The position numbers were made by a program, and so were the translations under genes. A DNA stretch of 64,000 nucleotides, from the NCBI GenBank assembly GCA_007449985.2, contig VIIQ02000163.1, forward strand, positions 124,001 to 188,000, written 5' to 3'. Shown here piece after piece: positions 1 to 11,344 of the stretch. A model generated the notes under the pieces. That model was not told the origin of the DNA, did not search any database, and was given only the letters and a program-made list of their open reading frames with translations. Source of the stretch: Desmodesmus armatus. Lineage: Eukaryota; Chlorophyta; Chlorophyceae; Sphaeropleales; Scenedesmaceae. The stretch's first letter is position 1, and each line of letters opens with the position of its first letter.

Positions 1-301
1 CAGCACCACAGTGCAGCAGCTGGGCATGCGCGCGATGCCTGAAAAGCTGCCGCGCATGTGTCTACATGCTAGTAGATGCGCATGTGCCTGGGGAAGCTGC
101 TGCTGCAGGTGGATCGGGGTGGTTGTGGAGGGCTGTGCTCTGGGTTCCTTCTTTGCGGATCTCCAATGGGTTGGCAGGCAGGCAGGCATGGTTTTTGATG
201 GATAATGTAATGGTGCAGCTTTTGATCACATGCATGCCCAGTCAAGCATGCAACCCGGCTAAGCTGGTCCACATCTGACCGCTGCCTTTTGCTTCATGTA
301 G
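1..301 (+). other. intron of the ABCF5-like gene (left edge)
   Basis: Non-coding up to the acceptor AG at 300-301. No ABCF residues are visible in any plus frame here. The residues expected before [10 protein letters not shown] must lie in an exon beyond the left edge. Confidence 0.6.
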
Positions 302-3300
302 GAACCTGATGTGCTGCTGCTGGATGAGCCCACAAACCACTTGGACCTGGATGCTATCGAGTGGCTGGAAGGCTACCTCAAGCAGCAGGTGGGTTCTGTT
401 CCACATACATCTATAGATCTTGCTACGGCAGCAGCATGCGCCTGCAGGTGGCTAGGCCGTGTCTCTGCAGCTTGCAAGCGGGGGGTCTCTTTGGTGGGAA
501 CTGACTTGGATATTGACATGAACTGAAGGACTGATGCATACAGGCTAGTTGAGGGCAATTACAGTCTCCGAGGCAGTTGGACGATGCCATCCGGGGTGGG
601 CCAAGCATGCAGCTTGTCTAGAGGCTGTACACACGGGGGGTCAGCGGATGTGACGGCTGCGCTGCCACACTTGACCTGCAGAACATAGACATTGGTCTCA
701 TCTGCCCTACTGCTGCACACGCCTGCCAGCCGCCCTGCCTTTCTTGGGGTCCACTCCCACTCATACACTGTGTGTCATTGTATAGTCACAGCCCACAACT
801 GCTCAGTTATCTCTGCAACACACTTATAGCTCCGCAACACACTTCGTGCCTGCAGGAGGTTCCAATGGTGATTGTCTCCCACGACCGTGAGTTCCTGGAC
901 AACTTGTGCACGAAGATTGTGGAGACAGAGCGCGGCGTGGCAACAACCTTCAAGGTGAGTGCATGGCTGCAATGCCTGCTAATGCGCATGATTGCCTGCA
1001 AGTGCAGATCCCTCGTCCCGGGGGGGGGGGGGGGGGGGGGGGGGGTTGGCTTGTGCGTCCTTGTCGACAAACTGCAGCGTCAGAGTCTGACGCAGCATGG
1101 ATCTGTGTATCATATCACCATAGCAAAAACATCACTGCAACAAGCCCATGGCAGCCTCCTGCAATGTGCACAGCACAGCGCAGCACAGCGCAGCACAGCG
1201 CGCATGCTCACATAGCCTGCCATGTGCACACGTGTTTGTATGTTTCATCCCGCAGGGCAACTACAGCCAGTATGTTGCTGCCAAGTCTGAGCGGGAGGCG
1301 CTGCAGTGGACTGCCTATGAGAAGCAGCAGAAGGAGATTGACAAGCTGCAGGACATGGTGCGACGCCTGGCAGGTGAGCAGGGTACCCTGGCTTTGCTGT
1401 CAGTTTCACTGTTACTTTCCCTGTTATTGTTACTGCTGCATGGTTTCGGACTAGTTTGAACGCGTTGTAGGGAGCCATTAATGGGGGATTGCCAGGGCGG
1501 TTCCTGTATAATGCACATGTACCCATCCACTCCACCACATTGATTTCAGCACCACACTGACTTCTAGTGGCTGGCTGGTGCCGAGGTGGGGACGATGTCC
1601 CCTATACCTGTACTTTCCTGAGTTCAGCAGACTCAACCCGTGTTGTCTGTTGCCGCAGGTGGTGCGCAGAGTGGCCGTGCTGCAGCAGCGGAGAAGCAGC
1701 TGGAGAAGATGAAGGCTGAGGGGTTGATACCCAAGCCCTTTGTGCCCAAGAAGCGCAGCTTCACCTTCCCACCTGTGGAGAAGATGGGACAGCAGGTGGT
1801 CCGCATCGACGGTAAGGGGCCTAGCAACCTGTGTTGTTTATTTTTTTTATCAAATTGGAGTCCAGGCTGTGTTGTGGTGTTGCGCAACTTCATGCAGTGC
1901 GTGGCCTGATTTATGTGACTCAGCACTCAATGCACTGTTGAAGTTGGCGCACAGATTGGGTCTTTTGGGGGAGGTTGCTGGTGTGTGTGGAGGGGGGGGG
2001 GCTTGACGGTACTTGCTGATGTGTGGTTGTTGTATTGTCATGTGCATGTATCTGTATTTGTTTGCTTGCAGGTCTGTCGCATGGCTACAATGGCCGGCAG
2101 CTGTTTAGGGATGTGGACCTTGAGATTGAGCAGGGGAGCGTGTGGCTATCATCGGACCCAACGGGTGAGCATGGGTCTGTTGTGTGTTGGTGCTGGTTGT
2201 GAAGGTCACAGTTATGGTATTGTCAAAGAGGGTTTCGCCCAGTGAGCCAAGCAGTCCAAAGCAGGAAGGGCTCAATGTCACTTGGCTGAGGTTCTCAAAA
2301 GGACAGCTGTGTATGTGGCAGAAAAAACAGGCCGGTGGTGTATCGTAGTTTGGTTGCTTGCTGTCCATGGGCATGGGGAATACTGTCCAGCTGAAGTGCA
2401 GGTGCTGCTGCTGAGGTTACTCTCTCTGGTGTTACTCTTCTTGACCATGTTGCCTTGCTGCTGCTTTCAGTGCTGGCAAGTCGACGCTGCTGCGGCTGAT
2501 CATGGGCAAGGAGCAGCCAAACAAGGGTCGGGTAAGTTTCTTACACCCACAGCAGCGTTGTGCATCCTCAGATGTCTTTTGCAAGGGTTGCTATCGGCTA
2601 TAAGTGTGGTCATCTCACAGCTTGACAGTTTTCGGCACAGAAACTACTCAAAGCTTCATAACTTGAACTTTGGGGTGTTGGTAAGTCAACACACCACAGT
2701 TGAAGTTGTGGGGCGTTGGGTAGTTGTTATGCCAAAAACTGTGATAACTGTTGCTTATTGGGTGTCAAACACACATCTGTGCGGTGCTGCAAGACACCAC
2801 AACATGAAACCCAACTACCTTGAGCATCACCATGCATACGCATCAACACTTCACAACTGCAAGTTGCATGGCAGCAACTCAACAGCTGGTGCTGTGTGTG
2901 GCTTTTGCAGGTAGGGCTGGGTGACGACAACGTCATGCCCAAGTACTTTGAGCATCTTCATGCACACACATCAACACTCCTCAACTTCTTGTGCTAGCAA
3001 CTCAATAGGTGGTGCTGTGTGTGGTGCTGTAGGTAGGCCTGGGTGACCACAACATCATGTCCAACTACTTTGAGCAAAGCCATGCACTAGCATCACCGCT
3101 GCACAACCGCAAGTTCTCCATGCTAGCAACTCAACAGGTGGTGATATGTGTGGTGCTGTAGGTAGGGCTAGGTGACTACAACATCACGCCCAACTACTTT
3201 GAGCAGAATCAGGCGGAGGCGCTAGATCCCCAGCTCACTGTGTTGGACACCCTCATTCGTTCTGCACCTGACTCCAAGCTCAACGACCTGAAGCAGCTGC

Positions 3301-5060
3301 TGGGGCGCATGCTGTTCAGCGGGTCTGCCATGGACAAGAAGGTGTGTGGGGCAAGTGGAGGGCCTGGTTTTTGTGGGCCTGGTTTAACTATGAGTATGGC
3401 TCCTAGATTGTTAGGTGGAGTGGCAGCTGCTTGATGATGCCAGCATTTGCCTGGTAGCTTCTACCCAGCAAACAATTATGGTAGACAGCTTTTGGTTGTG
3501 GACACACCTTGGAAGAGTTGCAGCAGCTGCTGGGCCGCATGCTGTTCAGCGGGTCTGCCATGGACAACAAGGTGCGGGGCGGTTGGAGGGGTCTGGTACT
3601 TGCTGGCTTTTGTGGTGATCAGCGTGTTTGCTGGATCGCAAGGTGTAGTGGCAGCTGGTTGATGGTGCCAGCATCTGCCCTACCACCAATATATCGACAG
3701 ATTGTCAACATCTGCTTTTGGTTGTGGACACACCTTGAAAAGTTGCAAGTGAGGTGACATGTGCAGTTTTCCATGGTGATGTCTGCTTGTTGCGTCTGCT
3801 TGTTGCGTGCAGGTGAAGGTGTTGTCAGGTGGAGAGAAGGCTCGCCTTGCTCTGGCCAAGTTCATGTGCACAAAGGTGAGGCATTCACCTTTGCAACAGC
3901 TTGCGGAGTGACAATACACAGCAATGAGTGTAGAAAGTGTACAGCTGCACTTCACACGCATGCGACTTGCTTTGTGCTGTGAGAACAACAGCAGGTGCTG
4001 CTACATCTGTGCCCCCCCCCCCCAATCCTTTCAGCACGTTGTCAGCACACGTCGTTCATTCAGCTTCAGCATGCGTTGTTCATCCAGCTTCAGAAGGACT
4101 GGTTGCCAATCGTGTGAAGTGGCGTGTGCTGAGGTTGTGCTCATCCTGACAAACATACTTCCCGCTGATTTGGTGTTCTGCAGGGCACATTACTCATCCT
4201 TGATGAGCCCACCAACCACCTGGACATTCCCTCCAAGGAGACGCTGGAGGAGGCCGTGCGGCAGTTTGAGGGTGCAGTCATTGCAGTCAGCCATGACCGT
4301 TACTTCCTCAAGCGCATCGCCACACGCGTGCTGCTGGTGAGTGTGGTATCAGTGTGTTAAAATGGCAGGCAACCCTTGTGTTTCGATGGGTGTGCTGGCA
4401 AGCATTGAGCTGTGTGTTGCTTTGCATGCGGCAGTTGCTTACTACGCTTCGGTGGGTCAGGGTGGGCGATTACGAAGTGGGCGGCGGGGGTTGGGTGTGC
4501 AGTGCTCGTTTGGATGAAGACCTGCCGTGTGCAGCACAGTAGATACCGTTGGCTCTCCCTCCACCCTGCGACCGCATGTTACATGTGCAGTAGTCACAGA
4601 CTCACAAGCCCCGACACTCCTCTGACCGCTGTGTCAGCGGTGGAACAGCTGCATGGTGCCCAACATCATTGGTTGTTACTTGCTGACAATCAGTCCTAAA
4701 CTGTTGATTACCCTTGTTGACAGGATGTTCCCACACTGCGGCGGGGACGGTTGATTGATTGTGTATATGCATCGTACTGACCAAGTATGTTTTGTAATCC
4801 CCTGCCTGCCTTGTCACACGCAATCCTCACAGGCTGAAGACCAGCAGCTGAAGGACTTTGGTGGAGATTACGAGTACTACCTGAGTAAGAATGACACAGA
4901 GGCTCAGAAGATGGCTGTGAAGGAAGCTAAGGCCAAGGCAATTGTGCAGTCACAGACCAAGGCCAAGAGCAAGATGACACGGGCGGAGAAGGAGAAGATG
5001 AAGAAGGAAAAGGCGAAGACATTCAATGAGGCCGCCTCTGGCAAGAGCAAGCGCCGCTGA
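302..5060 (+). CDS. ABCF5-like soluble ABC ATPase, 3' part, ten exons
   Basis: Member of the soluble ABCF (GCN) subfamily, closest to plant ABCF5 as I remember it: two ABC domains, no membrane segments, expected to act at ribosomes. Exons with GT-AG borders: 302-388, 856-954, 1256-1373, 1659-1811, 2072-2164, 2471-2531, 3162-3341, 3813-3875, 4184-4336, 4833-5060. They encode about 411 residues: the end of domain 1 (Walker [18 protein letters not shown], then VSHDREF), a linker with GNYSQYV and a Lys/Glu helix, and domain 2. In domain 2 Walker A is split by an intron (GPNG, then AGKST), followed by YFEQNQAEA, signature LSGGEKARL, Walker [15 protein letters not shown] and switch AVSHDRYF. A lysine-rich tail ([11 protein letters not shown]) precedes the stop. 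The start and first Walker A lie left of the window. Exon 2072-2164 lacks one G (run 2133-2136), which breaks frame just before Walker A. Family assignment is firm; the ABCF5 subtype is likely. Confidence 0.9.
1020..1045 (+). repeat. poly-G tract in ABCF5-like intron
   Basis: A run of 26 G on the sense strand, 65 bases after the donor of exon 856-954. Such a run is prone to sequencing-length error. Confidence 0.9.
2790..3210 (+). repeat. tandem copies of the intron 3' end plus exon start in the ABCF5-like gene
   Basis: The true exon starts at 3162 after ...GCTGTAG and encodes [15 protein letters not shown]. Near-copies of the same acceptor plus exon start occur at 2911 and 3033, each preceded by an AG, and a more worn copy lies around 2795-2830. 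Spacing between the clear copies is 122 and 129 bp. Each upstream copy diverges after the FE(Q/H) codons into intron-like sequence, so these are decoy acceptors rather than complete exons. Confidence 0.8.
3489..3755 (+). repeat. second copy of the exon end plus splice donor (ABCF5-like gene)
   Basis: At 3508-3571 the end of exon 3162-3341 is repeated: [13 protein letters not shown] followed by N-K and a GT donor, against D-K-K at the true exon end. A third trace, covering only the unit's left part (GGTTGTGGACACACCTT), lies at about 3718-3740, 227 bp further on. The copy could be skipped, or used as an alternative exon end. I cannot tell which. Confidence 0.7.
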
Positions 5061-6217
5061 TTGTGTGGTACTGGCTTTTGTGTGTGTGTTGGATACCGTT
5101 GGTTGTCTTCGGGACAGGCTGTGGGCACCTGCTTGTGTGGAGAGAGCGAAGCAGCCTTGAGCGCAAGTGCAGCTGATGGCTTGATGGATGCCAGCATGTG
5201 TTGTTTGGGTCCAGTTGACTCCAACTTCGTGTCTCGGGGAGAGTGTCTCGGAGACGGGGCATCCACTGATTTTTGCTGTTGGCTTCATGTCACAAGTTGT
5301 GGAAGTGACGGTTAGGGTTCTGCTTTACGTAAATTGAGTGTACGTGAGGCCCTAAGAGGCACCGAGCGCTAGTGTGTATGAGTGATTGAGGAAAAGCTTC
5401 ATGAGCTGTTTGGAAGGTGGGTGATGCACGCGAACTCCGCTGTGGCAGGCCCAGCCTCGAAAAAGTCCTGCTATTGCAGGCATCAGCATTACCTACTGTG
5501 CAACGGCCAGGGGTAGCAGGATGATGATGCTGTGAGTTGAGTGTGCGGCATGGTGTGGTGCCAAATCTGTGTTGCTGTCTGTAGTACACCTCAGACTGTT
5601 GTTGCTGGGCCCGCCAGCCCCCATTTGGCCTGACCAGTTGCTTCGTCTCCACAACGTGCTGCAGAAGCACCTGGAGGCAGGTGATGTGGTCACATATGTG
5701 CAGCTGTAATATCTGACGTTTTCTCTTCAGACGTGCAATTGTCACACGGCTCATGGTGATACCTCAACAACTGTGAAATCGTTTCAGCCAGCGAAGTGAT
5801 GCACTGCTACTGAGCAACATAGCGTCATTCAACCTGACATGGAGGCAGCACAGCTGCAAGTCGCCGAAGCAATGCAGCATGCAGATGGCGAGGCAGTTGC
5901 TCCTGACCTGTCACCTGCACTGTAGCACATGAACTAAATCCCATCACTAACATACCACATGCGTGACAGCCTGGCCATGGCCCGCGCAACAGGGTGATGT
6001 GCACATCATGTGGATTCTCCGTCAGGCATCTGTGGTTGATTGACAGGTGTGGATCTACGCATCACCACAGACTTAGAGACATCAACCATGACAAGGGAGA
6101 ACGGGGCAGCCACCTGTTTTCAGTACCAGGCGATGATGTCTGCCTGGTACCTTGGGATGGTCCTAGAGACGAACCTGCCAAGCAAACGCTCTGGCGACAT
6201 GGCGAAAACTGATTCGC
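5061..6217. other. spacer between ABCF5-like and OAS-like genes
   Basis: Probable 3' UTR of the ABCF5-like gene, then the upstream region of the OAS-like gene. Short plus-strand open stretches at 5838-5924 and 6040-6246 could be 5' exons or leader of the OAS-like gene, but none joins convincingly. I see no other gene here. Confidence 0.4.
5705..5709 (+). other. possible polyadenylation signal of the ABCF5-like gene
   Basis: TGTAA, the usual chlorophyte signal, 645 bases after the ABCF5-like stop codon. The motif is short, so this rests on position only. Confidence 0.3.
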
Positions 6218-8520
6218 ATGCATTCTCTGTCCTGCAGGGTGATTGACAAGGTCAAAGCCACAACACACAGTGCGGCGGTGTTTGACTGCGCTATCCGTGC
6301 CACGGACACCCACGGCCAGCGAAGATCCAGTCGCCCCAAGGCCGTGGTGGTGCCATCAAAGCAGTCCAAAGAAGCATTCTTTAAATTTCGTCCTGACTGT
6401 CTTTCGGAGTCTCACACGGTTTTGTCCTTGCAGCGCTGCTCCGCCCTGCCTTCGTCCTCCTCGAGGCCTTGCCTTGCTCGAGCACGTGCAACGGGTCCAA
6501 ATCGCAAGAGCCTGAGGGTAGTTGCTGCAGCAGCTGGGCAGCAGACTGCGGGCCCAACATGCCGGGCACTTCTCGGCCTGAAAGACAGCTCCTGGAAAGC
6601 ATTGCTAGAGGCTGCCACCCCTGGCGGTTCCACACCAGTGTTTGAACCTGAGGCAGCTTTAGAGGCTCTGTACCAGCAGTTAGGGGGCAGCAGAGCCCAG
6701 GTAGTGGGCTCAGAAGCAGCAGGCACCCGCGTCCTTTGGGCAACCACCACAATCACTGTGGTCCACCCCAAATACAACCCAGCCAAACCCTCAGACCTCG
6801 TTGCAGCAGTGGCTAAGACACTATCTGGTGTCGAAGCATACAGCAGTATCGTATCTAGGGCGACCCATGTAGAGTTCACAAGCAAGCTATCTGGCAGCTC
6901 ACGCAGGATCAGGTTGATTCCAACAGACGTCACCTCAGCAGACGCTGTGCAGCTGCTGAACCCTACCCTCAGCTCTTCACACCGGCAAGCCTTGTCTGCC
7001 AGCACTATCAGTGCCAGCACAGTGTTTCTACAGCAGCAGCCTGCCCTGTACAAGCTGGCTGCGAGGCTCGTGAAGAAGTGGGTGGGCAGTACCCTGCAGC
7101 TGCAGGAGGTTGCAGGGCCAGGCAACAGGTGAGCATGCCATGCGTTGTTTGAAATAACGATGAGACCGCTGACTGCAAACTTGACTTGTGAGGATGACTG
7201 CTGATGGCCCTGGCATGCAATATTTTAGCAGTGCTTGCAGTGCCTTATGGCAACCTACATACTGTGCCCTGCACAAGCGGATGCATGTCCAGGCGCACAC
7301 CATCCACATCATGACGTTCCGTCATTGTGGGCCAACACAATGGTTATGTTTACATGTGGACGCACAGCTTGTAGCTACTGCAGCACGCGGCATTCATGTA
7401 AGGTTGCCCCACAGTATAGCTTCACCAGCAGCACACGTGCAGTGTGGTGTGCGGCTGCTGCCATCACCTTGCCACTCCATACAGGTCCCTGGGCTACCTC
7501 TTGGATCTGCTGGTCCTGTGTGCCTTCCAGACCTGCCTGGGCGCCAGCGCCCCAGGCCGCCAGTCCATCCTGGCCGACAACCAGTCAGCAGCATTGGACG
7601 CTATCCTGCAGAACTTCCTGCATCTGGCAGCAGGCCTGCCCACCCCGGGCATAATCAGCTGGGAGTACTTGTACACGCAGGGCACAGTGCAGCAGGCTCT
7701 GCTGTGCCCTGAACTGGCAAGTGTTCTGCGGCCTGCAGAGTTTGAGGGCCATCCGGTTGTGCTGGACCCAGCTGACCCTACTAACAATGTAGCCCTGGCG
7801 CTGTCGCAGGACGGGTTGTGCCACACGGTGGACGCTAGCAGCAGCAGCAGCAGCAGCAGCAAGTCTGCCGGCAGCACCGTGCCTGTTGCAGTGTTGAGGG
7901 CAGTGGACAATCTGCAGGAGGAGGTGAACAGTCGGCAAGAGCAGGTTGAGGCACTGCGCCTGCAGCAACGTATGCTGCAGTTTGGAGGCGGGACCTGGGA
8001 CTTGGAGGGGCGCCACAGCGTCAGGGAGTGGCTGCCCCTGGCACGTAAGCCTGCGAGGGTGCTGTCTACACTCACAGATTCAGATGCACCAGGTTTGTGC
8101 ATGCGGCTAATCCCGGTCCCCCTACAGCAGCCTGATAGCAGTGACCGTGGTCTCATGGGGGTCGAGCTGCGGCTGAGCGACGACACCAGTCTGCTGAAGG
8201 CCCTTGCAATTGTTCCTATACCAGTCACAATTTGCGAGGGCAGCCAGTTCATCGTCGAGTCTAGGGCTTCCAGTTTAAGTGTTTCAACAGACTTGAGTTT
8301 TGCCACAGCCAATTGCATCGAGCTTGATAGGAATATCAGTGGCAAGCTGGGGATTGAGTCCGGTGTGAGGTGGCTGCTGTCACGAGACCAGCTGCACAAG
8401 CTCGGCCTGTGTACTGATGATGCAGAGCTTGATGTGGGTGTGCTGAAGGCGCGGGCAAAAGCCTCATGCACGGTCAAGTTCAAGCTGATGCTGAAGTGGG
8501 GAAGGTATTTCTGGTATTAG
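6218..8520 (+). CDS. OAS-like (2'-5'-oligoadenylate synthetase fold) pseudo-nucleotidyltransferase with unknown C-terminal extension
   Basis: Two exons, 6218-7128 and 7485-8520 (GT-AG, phase 2), giving about 648 residues if the only Met of exon 1 is the start. An upstream exon remains possible: acceptor-like CTGCAG lies at 6234-6239 and TCCTTGCAG ends at 6434. Residues about 280-305 (FLQQQPALYKLAARLVKKWV) and 304-404 (RSLGYLLDLLVLCAF, then HPVVLDPADPTNNVA) match the OAS C-terminal helical domain; animal OAS1 carries a near-identical LDPADPT. The N-terminal part aligns as VVGSEAAGT (162-170), then ATTTITVV (175-182), where active OAS has the Asp-x-Asp metal motif. RIRLIPTD (230-237) stands where the third Asp is expected. 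All three catalytic acids thus appear missing. A serine run (422-429), a short coiled coil (about 445-470) and about 180 unrecognised residues follow. Role unknown: possibly an RNA or ligand sensor without synthase activity. TGTAA at 8761 may end the transcript. Confidence 0.7.
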
Positions 8521-8767
8521 CTTGAGTGTGGAGTGGTACTGTACTATACAAGTAATGTTGGACTCCATATGCCCGCCTTGTCAGTCAGCCTGAATGCTCT
8601 GTGAGCGGCTCACAGTCAGCTTGTGTACCCGATATGATCAAGTTGCGGCTTTGGTGCCACTGAGCTTTCTCAGCTCAGCCTGCGAGACTTTGGCATCTTG
8701 ATGGGTTGAGGTGTGAGCTGATGTATTGGGTGTTTGTCGATGCTGGTCACCAAGTCATCATGTAAAT

Positions 8768-10933
8768 ACATAGAACGTCTAACGCCCAGGTGGCGTCAGT
8801 GCTGGATCGAACCCTGCCAACTTTGTTTGAGGGATCAGGGGAGGCGTTACTGGAGGGCTGCTGCTGTCAAGCTGCTGCACACTTGCTGCTGCTGGGGTAC
8901 TGCTGCTGGGGTGCCCAGCACTGCTGCCGCTGCCAGCGCCACCAGCTGCTCCCATGTGTCAGACTGGAATGAACATAGCAGATTGAGTTGAGCTCGCGAA
9001 GTAGGAGGAGGCGTAGTGCAGTTGTTTTGCTCCTGTCCAGCTGCGGCACAGTTGCTGTTGCAGGCGTGCTGCTGCTGGGGTGCTGCTTCGCTTCGCCTGC
9101 AGCTTCAGCTGCTGCCCCTTGACAGGCTAAGATGAACACGGCGGGGCTTTTTAAGCACTCTCGATCACACAGCAGCCCCGCAAATCTCGGTTTGCGCAGT
9201 TGCTCGCAAAAGTCAGTCATGCGCGGTCCAATGTTGGATGACAGTTGTCTGCGGATCTCGTAACCGATTGCCTGTCCTCACAATTTCGAAGCTACAGGGT
9301 CCGTTCATGCCTTACCCAAAGGTAATACGATGAAATGAATGCATTGCACATGCTTCGCAACGGCTCAGGCCACGTTCGTTGTCGTGCACGGATACTGTCA
9401 ATGTATATATTTTGGGGTACTTTGCAACCGCGCAGTTTTGCAGGGCACACGAGCGCCAGATGTTCTCGATAAATGCACATGCTTGTCGTGTGGGGTGTCC
9501 AGTTTGCGATGGTTTTGGGATGTGCTGATGGCAGTTGCGATATCCCAGCACCAGCGTCGGGCACGTTTCTGGCCAGTTCCATTATGATCCTTAACCCTTA
9601 TTCATTAACAATCACCCTGTCAGGGCTGCGCGCTGCACTTTTTGGAATGGAATAAACACAACATTTTGGCTCTCATGTGGGGGGGTGAGACCTTGGCAAC
9701 GAATAAGGCTCATAACCTATAGGTTTCGATCCATTAGTATTGGATCGAAACATATACCTTAAGTCGGCGACCAACTTGTATTGAATCGGTGGGGCTTTGT
9801 TACTTCTGGGGGGATGATGGATTGGTGTCCCCGTTGCCAATGGTCGGCAGCTTATGGGGCCTGCCTAAACTGACAGGCCCCACTACTACTACTACTGACT
9901 ACTACTGACTACTACTACTATTGAATGCAGCATGTGGGAACAGTGCCAAAGGGTCACGCTTGTAGAGCAGATATCACTGCCAGTATTTTGGCAATATCAC
10001 AACCGGGTTGTCATTGGATCGAAACCTATAGGTTGAGAGCCTAATACGTTGCCAAGGTCACACCCCTGCACATGACAGCCAAAAGCTTGTCTACATTCCG
10101 TTCCCAAAAGCTCCGCACCGCGCCCGGCCTGGGCGATAACGAATGAATTGATAGTAAGGATTGTAATGGTGTTCGGTAGAAAGGTGTGAAATGCTTGTGC
10201 TGCGAGATCATATGTGTAGGCAGTCCATGGCGGGGCCATCGCAAACTGGACACCCCACACGACAATCAGGCATATTTGTCGACGACATCTGCAGCACGGC
10301 TGGTCCGCCATAAGGCCTGTGTGTAAAACGAATGAAAACATATACGTGCACGATATCCTTGCACGATGGCGAACGCGAAGACAGCAAGCGGCAACCCTTC
10401 AAACAGCAAGCTTGTACCATTAAGAAAATGTTTTGGGCTATCGCTCGCACTACAGCAGCAGTCACGGAGTTGACCGTAGGTCAGACTCATTCGCCTGTCT
10501 GCTGTTGCTGTCACAGAGGTCCCCGGAGGCACCTTTCGAACGTTGATTTGCGTATATAGTAATGTCTTGGTCATTGTGGAGGGCATTTGGTTTTGGAAAT
10601 GGGAACCGGTTACGAGCTCCGCAGACGACAGTTGTCCAAGCACCTTGGACTGACGTGCGTATGACTGACTTGAGTAGACGACAAAACGCTATTTTCGAGG
10701 TGCTGTTGTGCAATTGCGAATGCTCACAAATGTCATTCCGTGTTCATTCCAGCCTGGTGAGGGGAGGCAGTACCACCGGCTGGGGTACCCCAGCAGCAGC
10801 ACGCCCAGCAGTAAGTGTGTAGCAGCTGGACAGTAGCATAACTGCAGTAATGCCTCCACCAGTCCTACAAACCACGTGGAAGGGTTCGATCCAGTACTGA
10901 TGCCACCTGGGCGTTAGCCATTCTATACTCACC
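8768..10933. repeat. foldback element: imperfect inverted repeat with about 0.95-kb arms
   Basis: The left arm (about 8768-9745) is repeated as reverse complement in the right arm (about 10012-10933). Matched pieces: TAACGCCCAGGTGGC near 8780 and near 10915; TCGTGTGGGGTGTCCAGTTT near 9486 and near 10255; ACCTATAGGTTTCGATCCA near 9715 and near 10020. The spacer is about 270 bp and includes an ACT-rich stretch (about 9885-9920). Arms differ by many substitutions and indels, so the element is old. I see no transposase. It separates the OAS-like gene from its decayed copy. Confidence 0.8.
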
Positions 10934-11344
10934 CAACATGCGGCACGTGCAGGCAGTCAATGGAAGCAGGTTGCTGCACGTGCAAGTCGATGGAATGAGG
11001 CAGCAAACGGCAACGGCTCTCAAAATGGTGCCACCTGCTTCGGAAGCTACTTTAGTGGCGGTCGCAGGCTGACAGGCTGCCACCAGCAACTGCAATCGTT
11101 GAGGTTACCCTAGGCTGCATCTTGCAGATGAGAGCAGGAACTCAGCCCAAGCTGGCATAGCAAACTTGCCTAAAACCAACTCTGAAGGGTTTTGTCGTTG
11201 CTGTGAGGGTGCCAATGGAGAGATCATCAGGCATAAAATTGATCATGCCGGTTGCTGAAACATAACTATGACAGCAACCATGACTGCCAGCCTGGTTGAG
11301 CACATGGCCCACTGGTGCGGCACGCGTTGAAAACGCCAATGCCT

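Noticed and set aside
6040..6246. 68-codon plus frame as a first exon of the OAS-like gene
   Set aside because: It ends in a stop right after the shared CTGCAG, and no donor joins it in phase to the OAS-like frame.
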